This document shows, one piece after another, positions 11,399-20,590 of a stretch of DNA of 60,869 nt. The stretch spans positions 15,178-76,046 of the forward strand of contig JADFZS010000007.1 of the NCBI GenBank assembly GCA_015232405.1, read 5' to 3'. The notes beneath the pieces were generated by a model. It was not told where the DNA came from. It saw nothing but the letters and a program-made list of their open reading frames with translations, and made no database searches. Numbering within the stretch: position 1 is the first letter of the stretch; each line of letters opens with the position of its first letter. A program made the position numbers and the translations under genes. This DNA is from Magnetococcales bacterium. GTDB lineage: Bacteria; Pseudomonadota; Magnetococcia; Magnetococcales; JADFYX01.

Positions 11399-12685
11399 AT
11401 GCTTGATATTAAATTAATTCGTTCTAATCCTGAGATTGTACAAAAAGGGCTTGAGAGCAGAAGCGGTGAGTATGATCTTACCAGTTTTCACGCTCTAGAG
11501 GAGAAAAAACGGGCTGTTCAGGGTGAGGTGGAGCAGCTGCAAGCTCGTCGTAACGAGATTTCCAAAGAGATTGGCAAACGCAAAGGGGCAGGGGAGGATG
11601 CAGCCGATCTTTTTGCCGAGATGAAGGAGTTGGGTCCAAAGCTCAAGGTTTTAGAGGCTGAGTTTAAAAATCAGGAGCAAGCTGTCGAAGGGGTGTTAGC
11701 AGGTCTGCCCAATCTTCCTGGTGATGATGTTCCGGTAGGTCCAGACGAGAGTGGCAATGTAGAACTGCGACGTTGGCCGAACCAAGGGGAGCCAGAACCA
11801 CTCTCTTTTACTCCTAAAAACCATTGGGAGATAGGTGAAGATCTCAATATTCTAGACTTTGATGCCGGAGCATCTATAGCTGGGGCGCGGTTTACGGTGT
11901 TGCGCGGTGCTGGGGCAAGGCTCTCTCGTGCATTGATAAACTTTATGTTGGATCTTCATACTGGAGAGCACGGCTATACAGAGGTTATGCCTCCACTGTT
12001 AGCCAACCAAAAAACTCTCTACGGCACAGGACAGCTACCAAAATTTGAAGAGGATCTATTCGCTGCCAAGGATGATCCTCTCTATATGATACCCACAGCA
12101 GAGGTTCCTCTGACCAATCTGGCTGCGGGTCAGATTTTAGCAGAAGATGAGCTTCCCATGAAGATGACCGCCTGGACCAGCTGTTTTCGCCGTGAGGCAG
12201 GTGCAGCAGGTAAGGACACCAGAGGTTTGATACGCCAGCATCAGTTTGACAAGGTGGAGCTGGTCTGGATCACAAAACCGGAAGATAGCAATGATGCGTT
12301 GGAGCAGCTAACAGCCAACGCCGAGGAGGTATTAAAACGGTTGCAACTACCTTATAGAGCTGTATCTCTATGCAGTGGTGATTTGGGTTTTGCCGCAGTA
12401 AAAACCTATGACCTAGAGGTCTGGCTACCGGGTCAAAACTGTTATCGTGAGATCTCCTCATGTTCCAACACAGAGGCGTTTCAGGCCAGACGCATGAAAG
12501 CCCGTTTTCGCAGAACAGGAGCAAAAAAACCGGAGATGGTCCACACCTTAAACGGTTCAGGATTAGCAGTGGGCCGGACGTTGGTAGCCATTTTAGAAAA
12601 CTATCAACAAGCCGATGGTAGTGTAGCCATACCAGAGGCGTTACAGCCATATATGGGTGGTCTGAAAGTGATTGAAAAAGCCTGA
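11399..12685 (+). CDS. serS: Seryl-tRNA synthetase
   Basis: A 428-residue class II synthetase that charges tRNA-Ser (and tRNA-Sec where present). An N-terminal coiled-coil arm (about residues 30-100) holds the tRNA. Motif 2 is seen as CFRREAGAAGKDTRGLIRQHQF and motif 3 as LNGSGLAVGRTLVAILENYQ. The serine-site EISSCSNTEAFQARR segment is also intact. Start overlaps the gyrA transcription unit. A tRNA-Ser gene lies 280 bases downstream, past a strong hairpin. Confidence 0.97.
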   Translation: MLDIKLIRSNPEIVQKGLESRSGEYDLTSFHALEEKKRAVQGEVEQLQARRNEISKEIGKRKGAGEDAADLFAEMKELGPKLKVLEAEFKNQEQAVEGVLAGLPNLPGDDVPVGPDESGNVELRRWPNQGEPEPLSFTPKNHWEIGEDLNILDFDAGASIAGARFTVLRGAGARLSRALINFMLDLHTGEHGYTEVMPPLLANQKTLYGTGQLPKFEEDLFAAKDDPLYMIPTAEVPLTNLAAGQILAEDELPMKMTAWTSCFRREAGAAGKDTRGLIRQHQFDKVELVWITKPEDSNDALEQLTANAEEVLKRLQLPYRAVSLCSGDLGFAAVKTYDLEVWLPGQNCYREISSCSNTEAFQARRMKARFRRTGAKKPEMVHTLNGSGLAVGRTLVAILENYQQADGSVAIPEALQPYMGGLKVIEKA

Positions 12686-12726
12686 TAGCTTTTAAAAAAT
12701 ATTCCAAAAAAAGCAAGTTAATGCAA

Positions 12727-12766
12727 AAGAGCCTAAAATCCTAACCTTTTAGGGTTTTAGGCTCTT
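12727..12766 (+). terminator. Strong hairpin after gyrA-serS
   Basis: Near-perfect inverted repeat, outer arms AAGAGCCTAAAA (12727-12738) and TTTTAGGCTCTT (12755-12766), extended inward by CCTAA/TTAGG. It is the expected end of the gyrA-serS transcript, although the T-run after the stem is short. Confidence 0.7.
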
Positions 12767-12967
12767 GAAAACACCTTTACAAATAAAGGCATGATCATAA
12801 AAAAACCGTTCAAACCAAGATCCGCCCACAAAATAGCATTAAATCAAGATTATTTCCCCCAAACATCTCTAAATAAATCAACCATATACACCAATAAACC
12901 AGGTTTTTTTAAAAAAAGTGCGTATAGCCCCTGTTATCCTCCGTCCATTTAGGGTAGATTATGCGGC

Positions 12968-13055
<88 letters not shown>

Positions 13056-13172
13056 GTTTTCTATTCGCTGGCCTTCGAAAAAGCATAAAAAACCCCTTTA
13101 AAATCAGTATATAGGCTCAAGCAACAGTTCGCCACTATTCGCTTGCTTTCGCCTTTATTTGCGTGTAGTGTG

Positions 13173-13189
13173 TGGGTCAATGTGTGGGT
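13173..13189 (+). repeat. Candidate integrase arm-type site, left copy
   Basis: The 17 bases TGGGTCAATGTGTGGGT occur here, between attL and the integrase start, and again at 58449-58465, about 80 bases inside attR. Paired short repeats next to both att sites are what integrase arm-binding sites or excisionase sites look like. Confidence 0.55.
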
Positions 13190-13223
13190 TAGTTTTGACC
13201 TTCTATTTTGGTGGGAGTGGATT

Positions 13224-14411
13224 ATGGGCAAGCTGACAAAGGCGATTGTTGAGCGTCGAAACAAAAAAGGGCTTCTGAGTGATGGTGATGGGCTTTATCT
13301 CCAAATCACTGCGACTGGCTGTAAATCGTGGATCTTCCGTTTCCGGGACAAGAGCCAGCATCGTTATCATGGATTGGGACCAATCCATACTCTTTCTCTG
13401 GCGGAAGCTCGAGAAGCAGCCAGAGAGTGTAGAAAACTTCGCTTGGAAGGTCTTGATCCCATAGAAGAGAAAAAGCGGCGTCAGTCAGAAGCCAAGCTTA
13501 AGGCAGCCAAGACAATCTCTTTCTCCCAATGCGCTGAAGCCTATATCGAGTCCCATCGTTCCGGTTGGAAAAACGCCAAGCACGCCAAGCAATGGGGAGC
13601 AACACTTTCAACTTATGTGTACCCTGTTTTCGGAGAGTTGCCAGTAGCTGAGGTAAATGTCGGCTTGATTATGAGGGCTATAGAGCCGATTTGGACCAGC
13701 AAACCAGAAACTGCTGGCAGGGTAAGAGGACGTATCGAAGCAGTTCTGGACTGGGCCAAAGTGAGAGGATACCGGACTGGAGAAAACCCAGCACAGTGGA
13801 AAGGCAATCTATCTCATCTACTCCCAGCCAGAAGTAAGATAAGCAAAGTAAACCACCATGCCGCTCTACCTCATGCCGAGATGGCAATTTTCTGGAAATC
13901 ACTGTCCCAACAAAAAGGAACAGCAGCGCAAGCCCTACGCTTTGCCATACTGACAGCAACTCGTACCAGTGAAACTCTGGAGGCGACCTGGGAAGAGTTA
14001 GACATGGAAAAATGTGTCTGGACAATTCCAGCAGAAAGAATGAAAGGCGGCAAAGAACATAGAGTACCTTTGTCGCCAGCAACCATAGCTATTCTAAAGG
14101 ATATGGAAAGACAAAAAACTGGAGATTACATATTCCCCGGCATGAAATCAGGACGACCACTCTCCAATATGACCCTATTAGCAGTACTAAAACGAATGAA
14201 ACGCCCTGACCTAACCACACATGGTTTCCGTTCCACATTCCGTGATTGGGCTGCTGAATGTACTGATACTCCTCGAGAAGTGGCAGAGGCAGCTTTGGCC
14301 CATACTCTTAGTGATAATGTGGAAGCGGCTTATCGTCGTTCAGATTTATTTGATAAAAGGCAAAAGTTGATGGAGGAGTGGGCTGATTATTGTAATGTTA
14401 AAATATTATGA
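13224..14411 (+). CDS. int: P4-type tyrosine integrase
   Basis: A 395-residue site-specific recombinase expected to integrate and excise the island at tRNA-Ser. The N-terminus (LTKAIVERR through LSLAEAREAAR) is the DUF4102 arm-binding domain of P4-like integrases. Catalytic residues are visible: Arg247 in TATRTSE, His333 and Arg336 in THGFRSTFRDW, a histidine in LAHTLSD, and nucleophile Tyr370 in AAYRRSD. I chose the ATG at 13224 because it has a GGGAG ribosome site. The longer frame would run through the candidate arm site. It starts about 170 bases from attL and reads into the island. Confidence 0.95.
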   Translation: MGKLTKAIVERRNKKGLLSDGDGLYLQITATGCKSWIFRFRDKSQHRYHGLGPIHTLSLAEAREAARECRKLRLEGLDPIEEKKRRQSEAKLKAAKTISFSQCAEAYIESHRSGWKNAKHAKQWGATLSTYVYPVFGELPVAEVNVGLIMRAIEPIWTSKPETAGRVRGRIEAVLDWAKVRGYRTGENPAQWKGNLSHLLPARSKISKVNHHAALPHAEMAIFWKSLSQQKGTAAQALRFAILTATRTSETLEATWEELDMEKCVWTIPAERMKGGKEHRVPLSPATIAILKDMERQKTGDYIFPGMKSGRPLSNMTLLAVLKRMKRPDLTTHGFRSTFRDWAAECTDTPREVAEAALAHTLSDNVEAAYRRSDLFDKRQKLMEEWADYCNVKIL

Positions 14412-14697
14412 TAATTGGGCTTTATAGAAAAAATACCAGGCACTCACCACATCTAATTTTCTGAATAAATACAAAGTATTTTTGTAAGGACCGTAGGATA
14501 TTTATACCCAATAATTAATATTTACCCTACATTTTCCCTACCTTAAGTAAGTTTTCGATCCAATATCCAATTTTATTTAAGTGTATCAGTCTTTTCTTAA
14601 GACTTTTTTATAAATACTCTTGATTTATGATGTTATAGTTCACATATAGAATACGTAAAGAAGGTATTGTTAAAAACACAAATTATTGGAGTTGTAA

Positions 14698-15006
14698 ATG
14701 TCAGAGAGTTCAAGTCACAAAAGAGCAAAGAGAGCTGCGGCAGGAAAATCTGGTAAAACAGAAGTACCCTTGAGCGGTGGGCGACGTCTTGATGCTGCTA
14801 CCAAGCGCCGTGCTACAGAAGTTGAGCGTAGTGGTTCCTCAGATGGTTTAGAAAAAGCTGCTAAAAGATTGAAAGACAGTAAAAAGCCTCAAAAAATTCT
14901 TCAGGTTCCTCAAAACGATATGAAGAAAGCGGCTCAGGCAATGCGGAAAGTCGGTGTAAAAGGATCAGTAAAAAATATTACAGGTACGAAACGCCAGTCA
15001 GTATAA
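14698..15006 (+). CDS. Small basic hypothetical protein
   Basis: A 102-residue, lysine/arginine-rich, low-complexity protein with no membrane segment. A TTGGAG ribosome site precedes the ATG. Its composition suggests nucleic-acid binding, but I recognise no family. It stands alone, with about 290 noncoding bases before it and 480 after it. Confidence 0.6.
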   Translation: MSESSSHKRAKRAAAGKSGKTEVPLSGGRRLDAATKRRATEVERSGSSDGLEKAAKRLKDSKKPQKILQVPQNDMKKAAQAMRKVGVKGSVKNITGTKRQSV

Positions 15007-15488
15007 ATTTTGGATTATTGTAACAGTGATATCTACACAATTTTTTTTGTTTGGTTATGAAATAGAGTTATTTATCTCTCTATGAGATTAGAGATTTCTT
15101 CCAGTGTAGGCTTGATCAGAATAATAAATTCAGCATCGAAACTTAGAAAAGTAGGATTGGATTAACCCAATAGTTGGAAAAGCAAGAGTTGTCAGTATTT
15201 GTAGGAAATAATGGTTAGATTAATAAACTCTTTTCCTGTGTATTACTTATTAGCAAGCTAGATATCGGAAAGCCACTAAAATGCTTTTAACACTCTGCTA
15301 AAGTGTTGACCTGATATGTAAATAAGCATGTTTTTTTTAAAGAGCTAAATTTAAGACTTTTGTAGAATGCCTTAAACAGCCTTGCTATTTGGAAGCTGTT
15401 TGATTTGCTGCTCTTAGATTGATAGTTAATAAAAGAGCCTCACTATAATGTACAAACTTCAAAATGATCTGGGATTAATAAGTTACCA
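15007..15488. other. Noncoding stretch
   Basis: 482 A/T-rich bases without a credible gene. A simple hairpin AAACAGC/GCTGTTT lies near 15372-15400. No regulator site recognised. Confidence 0.5.
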
Positions 15489-17756
15489 ATGTCATGGAAA
15501 TTTACAATAAATGGTGTGTTAGAGCGCTTTAATAAAGCGGTCTCAGTAAAGAATGCAAAATTCTGGCAGTTAGTCTATAGATCTCAACATCAACTAAAGC
15601 TGTGGAAGCTTCAATATGGAGATATCTACTTTTATATCACACTGGTAGTTTTGATGTGTGGGAGCTTCTATTTATCCTCGACTCTTCAACAAGTACTTTT
15701 AATTTATTTCCCGAACAATGATAAAATAGAACTGTTGCGCACATTGATGCTAAATGTGGGAAGTGCGCTTATTGGGGCTTCTGTGATTGTTACCTCACTT
15801 GTGCTGTTTGCTATGCAGACAAACATCGATAGAATGCCATATGGCTTATTTCGCCGTCTGAGTGAGGATAGACAGCTGCTAGGAGCTTTCATGGTTGCAC
15901 TCCTTCTAGCAATTGGCATTACCATAATATCAATATTTGTAGATAAAACTCTGCTGTCACTATCCGTACTTACAGCATGTTGGGCCGTTACTTTAATATT
16001 TATCTCTTTTATTTATGCCTACAGGAGGGCGCTGGTTCTTGTAAATCCAATACAACAACTGAATATCCTCATTCAAGATACACGTAAGGAATTTATTATT
16101 TGGAGCACACGGGCTCGGCGTGCTAGACCGCTTCTTGAGCAACAGGAAAGCATGAGCACTACTTCGTCAGCATCAAATTCCACTCATGATATGGCCCTTA
16201 CAACTTTTTTTCAAATCAACAAGCATTGGACCAATGGTGCAAAACAAGATTTACAGCGGGTGATATCTTTTGCTCAGCGCTATGCTGAGAATGGAGATTA
16301 TGATGTATCTCGTGAGGCACTAAATGCTGTGATTATTATGAATTCTGCCTACATTGACTCCAAAGGGAAAACGTTTTTCTCCAGTACTCCATTTGTTGAA
16401 AACCCTCTTTCCAATGATGAATTCATAAATATCACTTTAGAGCACCTTAGACAAGTCATGCAGAGTGGTATTGCCCGTAAAGATGAGCAAAAAATTGATC
16501 AGACGCTACGATCATTTGCTGCATTGATTAAAGTATATTTAGGGATTGATTACTCCAATCCACATGCTTCAAAAAGCCATGCACAGCTGGCTGCAAGCTA
16601 TCTCGCAAGCTCAGTGCAAGATATCATTCCATATGGCAAGCCGGATGTTTTGATGACTGGACAACGGCTTATGGGAACTTCTGCCCAACAAATTATCTAC
16701 CATGGAGACCTGACAGACATAACTTTACTCACGGAAAAAATTGCACTAATAGCTTGTACTGGTTGTGCAAAAGAAGAGCTAAGGCCTGTAATGATGGAAG
16801 GTATGTCCCAGCTTGCAGACCTTACCTTTGACCTCCTTCGCTTAAAGACTCGAGATATTAGCTTCACGATAAAGGAAGTAGGTAAAAGTGTCGCTTTGGT
16901 TGCGAGCCTATACCTTAAAATGCCTGACGCTCCATTATCAAGCCATAGCACATACCTTGGCCCATATTACTCGTCAACTAGCATGCAGAGTTTAATTGCA
17001 AGACTAATTCAATTGGTCAATGCACTCCTGCAAGCAAAATCGGATGATAAAAATGCACAGGTGATAATTCGGAATATAGAGTGTTGGGTTGATGGTCTAT
17101 ACAGACAGGAAAAAGAATTGCTTCTTGAAGCTGTAAAAGCAAAATCCCATTTTGCCTTTGACATGATGCACTGGATCACAGGTTTGACGGATATCCTCTT
17201 AGCGACCTCAAAGGCGCCAGCATGTGGTCAACATTTTCAAGACAAACTTCAGAAGCATGCCAGCAATCTTATAATGACTTTCAGCTGGATTCCTGATAAC
17301 AAGGACACAGTTAACTTTTTAGAAAACTATCAGATGACCGAAACCTTATTTGAAGCTGCTATCAATGCTAATAATCGTGGTTGCAATAAAATTTCTAAGG
17401 ATGTAGAAAAAATCCTACTATCTTGGGCGTTCAAAGCTGGTAAGTATCAAACAGGGTGGAATGTGCTTAAAATAGGACTTTGCGGTCTTGCAGCAATTGC
17501 TGTTAATGGTGGTGATGAAGAGATCGCACAACTCAAGTCCGGTATCAAATCAAATTTGACCAGAAAATTGATACCGGACCATGATATCCTCCATCAAACT
17601 GCCAAAAAAATCTTAGAACGTGCTGCAAACTTGAATAGGCAAGGGTATAGGTCATCACATATTGATAGGATAATTTCTCAGTCTGATCATAAAAAACTGC
17701 GGCCTTTCCTGGAAGAAATTGCTTACGAAATATCTCCAAGCCCAACCAATAACTAA
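15489..17756 (+). CDS. DUF2254-like predicted membrane protein
   Basis: A 755-residue protein with about four transmembrane helices in the first 190 residues (near 50-72, 92-115, 135-155, 160-182) and a long soluble remainder. The arrangement, including the segment SLVLFAMQTN followed by two closely spaced helices, resembles DUF2254 membrane proteins. The soluble part carries no motif I recognise. It is the largest gene of the left part of the island and stands alone. Function unknown. Confidence 0.7.
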   Translation: MSWKFTINGVLERFNKAVSVKNAKFWQLVYRSQHQLKLWKLQYGDIYFYITLVVLMCGSFYLSSTLQQVLLIYFPNNDKIELLRTLMLNVGSALIGASVIVTSLVLFAMQTNIDRMPYGLFRRLSEDRQLLGAFMVALLLAIGITIISIFVDKTLLSLSVLTACWAVTLIFISFIYAYRRALVLVNPIQQLNILIQDTRKEFIIWSTRARRARPLLEQQESMSTTSSASNSTHDMALTTFFQINKHWTNGAKQDLQRVISFAQRYAENGDYDVSREALNAVIIMNSAYIDSKGKTFFSSTPFVENPLSNDEFINITLEHLRQVMQSGIARKDEQKIDQTLRSFAALIKVYLGIDYSNPHASKSHAQLAASYLASSVQDIIPYGKPDVLMTGQRLMGTSAQQIIYHGDLTDITLLTEKIALIACTGCAKEELRPVMMEGMSQLADLTFDLLRLKTRDISFTIKEVGKSVALVASLYLKMPDAPLSSHSTYLGPYYSSTSMQSLIARLIQLVNALLQAKSDDKNAQVIIRNIECWVDGLYRQEKELLLEAVKAKSHFAFDMMHWITGLTDILLATSKAPACGQHFQDKLQKHASNLIMTFSWIPDNKDTVNFLENYQMTETLFEAAINANNRGCNKISKDVEKILLSWAFKAGKYQTGWNVLKIGLCGLAAIAVNGGDEEIAQLKSGIKSNLTRKLIPDHDILHQTAKKILERAANLNRQGYRSSHIDRIISQSDHKKLRPFLEEIAYEISPSPTNN

Positions 17757-17799
17757 AAATTACAAGTAGGCGGTACTTGGTCTGACAAGTTTACTCTTT

Positions 17800-18036
17800 T
17801 CATCGCAAAACCAACCAAATATGATTTTCATAGAAGCCAGACAGCATCATCCCCAAACCAACAACCAAAATTACCCAACGAAATATCCTCCGATGCTTAG
17901 CCTCACGAACCATCTCAGCAGTCACAGCCTGACTCGCAGCATCCTTTTGTCGCTGGCTCACTGAGCCATTCACAGCTAGTGCAGCCAACTGGGAGACTAG
18001 ATTTTTACTGGAGGAGGAAAAAAGAGATTTGAGCAT
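17800..18036 (-). CDS. Small single-helix membrane protein
   Basis: A 78-residue protein with one transmembrane helix near residues 53-72 after a basic AKHRRIFRW segment, and a serine/alanine-rich N-terminus. It faces the 15489 gene tail to tail and is divergent from the TrmB-like regulator. No family recognised. Confidence 0.5.
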   Translation of the reverse strand: MLKSLFSSSSKNLVSQLAALAVNGSVSQRQKDAASQAVTAEMVREAKHRRIFRWVILVVGLGMMLSGFYENHIWLVLR

Positions 18037-18200
18037 TTGATAAATTTGATGTGTGAGGTAATATTAGGCAATAAATATTTTTATATCAATATGATAAGAA
18101 AACTTTTTTGCATATAAAAATTGCTCAAACACAAGCCGAAATAACCTTTAAAATACACAATGATTTTTTCTTCTGCTAAAATTGGAAAATAATCTTTACT

Positions 18201-19061
18201 ATGCCCCACCACAAAACCGCATCCCATCCAAACCCTCTTGTATATCAACTAGCTACTCTTGGTCTTACTCAACAGGAATCCGTTATTCTAATTGCCCTCC
18301 TCAAACTTGGCCGTGAAGCACGCACTGGTGAAATTGCCCAAGTTGCTCAGTCTGGGCAATCTGCTACTCACAGGATTTTATCCTCTCTGCATAAAAAGGG
18401 CTTGGTATCCAAGGTGTCAAAAGGTACTGGTAAGGGAGGGTGGGATTATTTCTTTGCTGATGATCCTCGCCAGACTCTACCCCACTTGGTTGATCGTGAG
18501 GCAGAAACCTTTCAACGTGATTTAGAGCAAAAGCGGGCTATAGCAGAACCTTTAGCAGGATTGCTCAACCAAATGGAACGGCAGGAGGTGGCTGTACCGG
18601 AGGTGAGATTTTTTGAAGGAATCGACGGGCTTATCCGCATATATGATGATATTGCCAATAACGCTAAGAGCGAGGTTTTCAGCTATCTTTATGATGTGTA
18701 CGATAAGGAGCAGAAAGAGTGGGACCGATTTCAGAGCTATTTTAAGCTAAATTTTGAACCCAAGGTGACTATGCGGGGGTTAAAATTCAGGACAATTTTT
18801 CCACCGTCCAATATCAGCAAAGATTCCTTTAGCCAAATCTCAAATCGACCAGGATACGAAGCACGCATCCTCTCAGGGGAGAAGAAAGCTGTAGCCTCTT
18901 TTATTGCAACCTATGATGAAAAAACAATTTTATTTTCTTTTGAGGGACGTAAAGCAGGTCTAATTATTAAAGATGAGACTATTGCTAAAACTCATCGATG
19001 GTTGCTTGAGGAAAAATGGAAAAAGGCTGTGCCAAGTGGTGAGAATACACAAGCGGGTTGA
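18201..19061 (+). CDS. TrmB-family transcriptional regulator
   Basis: A 286-residue protein. The N-terminal winged helix-turn-helix (about residues 15-75, LGLTQQESVILIALLKLG then SATHRILSSLHKKGLVSKV) is the TrmB type, followed by a C-terminal domain with EVRFFEGIDGLIRIYDDI, as in TrmB-like regulators that carry a phospholipase-D-like sensor fold. The last 77 bases overlap the next gene on the opposite strand. Target genes are unknown. Confidence 0.75.
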   Translation: MPHHKTASHPNPLVYQLATLGLTQQESVILIALLKLGREARTGEIAQVAQSGQSATHRILSSLHKKGLVSKVSKGTGKGGWDYFFADDPRQTLPHLVDREAETFQRDLEQKRAIAEPLAGLLNQMERQEVAVPEVRFFEGIDGLIRIYDDIANNAKSEVFSYLYDVYDKEQKEWDRFQSYFKLNFEPKVTMRGLKFRTIFPPSNISKDSFSQISNRPGYEARILSGEKKAVASFIATYDEKTILFSFEGRKAGLIIKDETIAKTHRWLLEEKWKKAVPSGENTQAG

Positions 19062-19599
19062 AAATACCGATTCTTTCAAGATAAGAAACAGGTTGTGTGC
19101 TGTTATACAACAGCTTTGCTGATTTGCTCCATTCTGTGAGGTGGCGGATCTGTTGTGTTACTCTGGTAGGAGTAAGTTCAGAAAAAGCCTGTTCAACTCT
19201 CCAGACTGCCAAGCTGTTTATGTTGTCATGGTTGATGACAATGAAGGTTGCAGCGAAACGCCTATTGCACTCTGCTAGCATTGCTTCCCTGAGGAGAATG
19301 GCGATTTTCTCGCCTCCTATCCAAACTGCTCCCTCACCAAAGCCAATTTTTTCTTCCTGCGCAACCAATAATTCCCTTAATACCATCCAGGCGGCTATTT
19401 TACCTTTAACATCTCGCAGACCGATACTAGAACCGTTTTGAATCATCTCTTTTACCCAACTAGCTGGTCTAGGTAATAGATAGCCACCTGATACAGCTAG
19501 CTTAACCATCCTTTCTACCCGTGAAATATTTTCAGGAGTGAAGTCCTTTGGTTCGGTGATAATGCTTAAAAGTTGTGACCTCATATCTTCAACCTTCAA
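18985..19599 (-). CDS. Hypothetical protein convergent with the TrmB-like regulator
   Basis: A 204-residue soluble protein. A segment near residues 80-150 (VWIGGEKIAILLREAMLAEC, then INHDNINSLAVWRVEQAF) loosely recalls a GNAT acetyltransferase core, but I cannot confirm the acetyl-CoA loop. Its 3' end overlaps the TrmB-like gene by 77 bases in the opposite direction, which would couple the two antagonistically. It is divergent from the XRE regulator at 19750. Confidence 0.5.
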   Translation of the reverse strand: MKVEDMRSQLLSIITEPKDFTPENISRVERMVKLAVSGGYLLPRPASWVKEMIQNGSSIGLRDVKGKIAAWMVLRELLVAQEEKIGFGEGAVWIGGEKIAILLREAMLAECNRRFAATFIVINHDNINSLAVWRVEQAFSELTPTRVTQQIRHLTEWSKSAKLLYNSTQPVSYLERIGIFNPLVYSHHLAQPFSIFPQATIDEF

Positions 19600-19669
19600 C
19601 CTTCAAAGTTCATTGATACTTCAAGAACAATTTTCACTATAAAATCTGAAGTTTTGGATAAGCTCGACC

Positions 19670-19698
19670 TATAATTACCACATCTACCATATGGTAGA
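19670..19698 (+). promoter_or_regulatory. Promoter -10 box and 16-base palindromic operator of the XRE regulator
   Basis: A consensus TATAAT at 19670-19675 is followed 7 bases later by a perfect 16-base palindrome TCTACCATATGGTAGA (19683-19698). The palindrome would cover the transcription start of the XRE gene at 19750, the classic position for an autorepressor site. Confidence 0.65.
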
Positions 19699-19749
19699 AT
19701 GCTAAGCAAGCTGTTTTATTGGATTCTTCTATCCAGGAGGAAATTTGGG

Positions 19750-20061
19750 ATGGAAGATTCACTTTTTGGAAGAAGGCTTAAACAGGCAAGGAAAAGAGTG
19801 GGTATTACTCAACGGGGGTTGGGAGTTAAAATGAGCCTGCCTCCCAACAAAGCTTCTGTCTATGTCAATCGATGGGAGTTAGGAACTCGTTCGCCTAGAT
19901 ATGACGATATTCAAAAAATGGCAAAGGTATTAGGTGTTTCCCCAGCTTTTTTCTTTCTAGGGCCAGAAGAAGATGCTTTAGCAGAAATCATTCTTTTGCT
20001 TGGCTCAGCGTCAGGCGAAAAGCTGGATGAGATTTTGGACTCCTTGAAAAAAAGTATATAA
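19750..20061 (+). CDS. XRE-family (Cro/CI-like) repressor
   Basis: A 103-residue regulator with an HTH_3 domain (RRLKQARKRVGITQRGLG through SPRYDDIQKMAKVLGVS) and a short helical C-terminus for dimerisation. The ATG at 19750 has a GGAGG ribosome site 9 bases upstream. The longer frame starts inside the operator region. A 16-base palindrome at 19683-19698 sits over its promoter, so autorepression is likely. It may also read the repeated site found at 20071, 25407 and 34310. Confidence 0.85.
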   Translation: MEDSLFGRRLKQARKRVGITQRGLGVKMSLPPNKASVYVNRWELGTRSPRYDDIQKMAKVLGVSPAFFFLGPEEDALAEIILLLGSASGEKLDEILDSLKKSI

Positions 20062-20070
20062 TCACCAAAA

Positions 20071-20087
20071 GTGAAATGCACATTTCA
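20071..20087. promoter_or_regulatory. Repeated near-palindrome TGAAATGCACATTTCA, site 1
   Basis: The 17 bases GTGAAATGCACATTTCA occur here just after the XRE gene, again exactly at 25407-25423, and with one change on the other strand at 34310-34325. Arms TGAAAT/ATTTCA are symmetric. The spread over one island suggests a common regulator. Confidence 0.5.
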
Positions 20088-20590
20088 AATCAATCAAGAT
20101 CAACTGCGTTTTCAATCACTCCAATTAAATTTAGCAACTAATTAGTAAGCACTCTAATCCGCAATCCCAAACCAAAAAAGTTTACCACAGGGCACACAGG
20201 CTTGTCCGTTGCCGTGTATGGGGCCGTCGGCCTGTGCACTTGGGGAAAACTTTTTCTCCACCGGAATCAAGATCGGAACTGAAAAATCCAGTATTTTACC
20301 ATCTGTACTGTCATCTGAGTTACGACGAGGGCTTTCAGGTGTCGAAATTCTCTACTTTATGGTGGCTGGATAATGGTGAGGGGCTCAAAGGAAACGGAAA
20401 TCTCTAATAATTTATGGCACGAATCAAGGAAGGTTTACAATCTCTTCTCTTATGGCTTCAATAGCTACTTTGGCTTTAAAGGTTAGGTAGTGATTCTATC
20501 TTTTAGCCACTTTTTTTCCTTTCATTTATAATGGCAGAAATTCAAGCTAATACACCTATCCAAAAATGGGTATCACCTCTTCTGGCAACT
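20088..20590. other. Noncoding stretch holding a long hairpin
   Basis: About 500 bases without a gene. The only structure seen is the nested hairpin at 20174-20255, listed separately. Confidence 0.5.
20174..20255. other. Long nested hairpin
   Basis: Outer arms AAAAAAGTTT and AAAACTTTTT enclose imperfect middle arms and an inner CACAGGC (20195-20201)/GCCTGTG (20230-20236) stem around a G/C-rich loop. The 82-base structure could be a small RNA, a single-strand DNA origin or a mini-transposon. Nothing in the sequence decides between them. Confidence 0.45.

Noticed and set aside
13678..14082. 134-codon frame on the minus strand
   Set aside because: Lies wholly inside the integrase gene and has no ribosome site or family resemblance.
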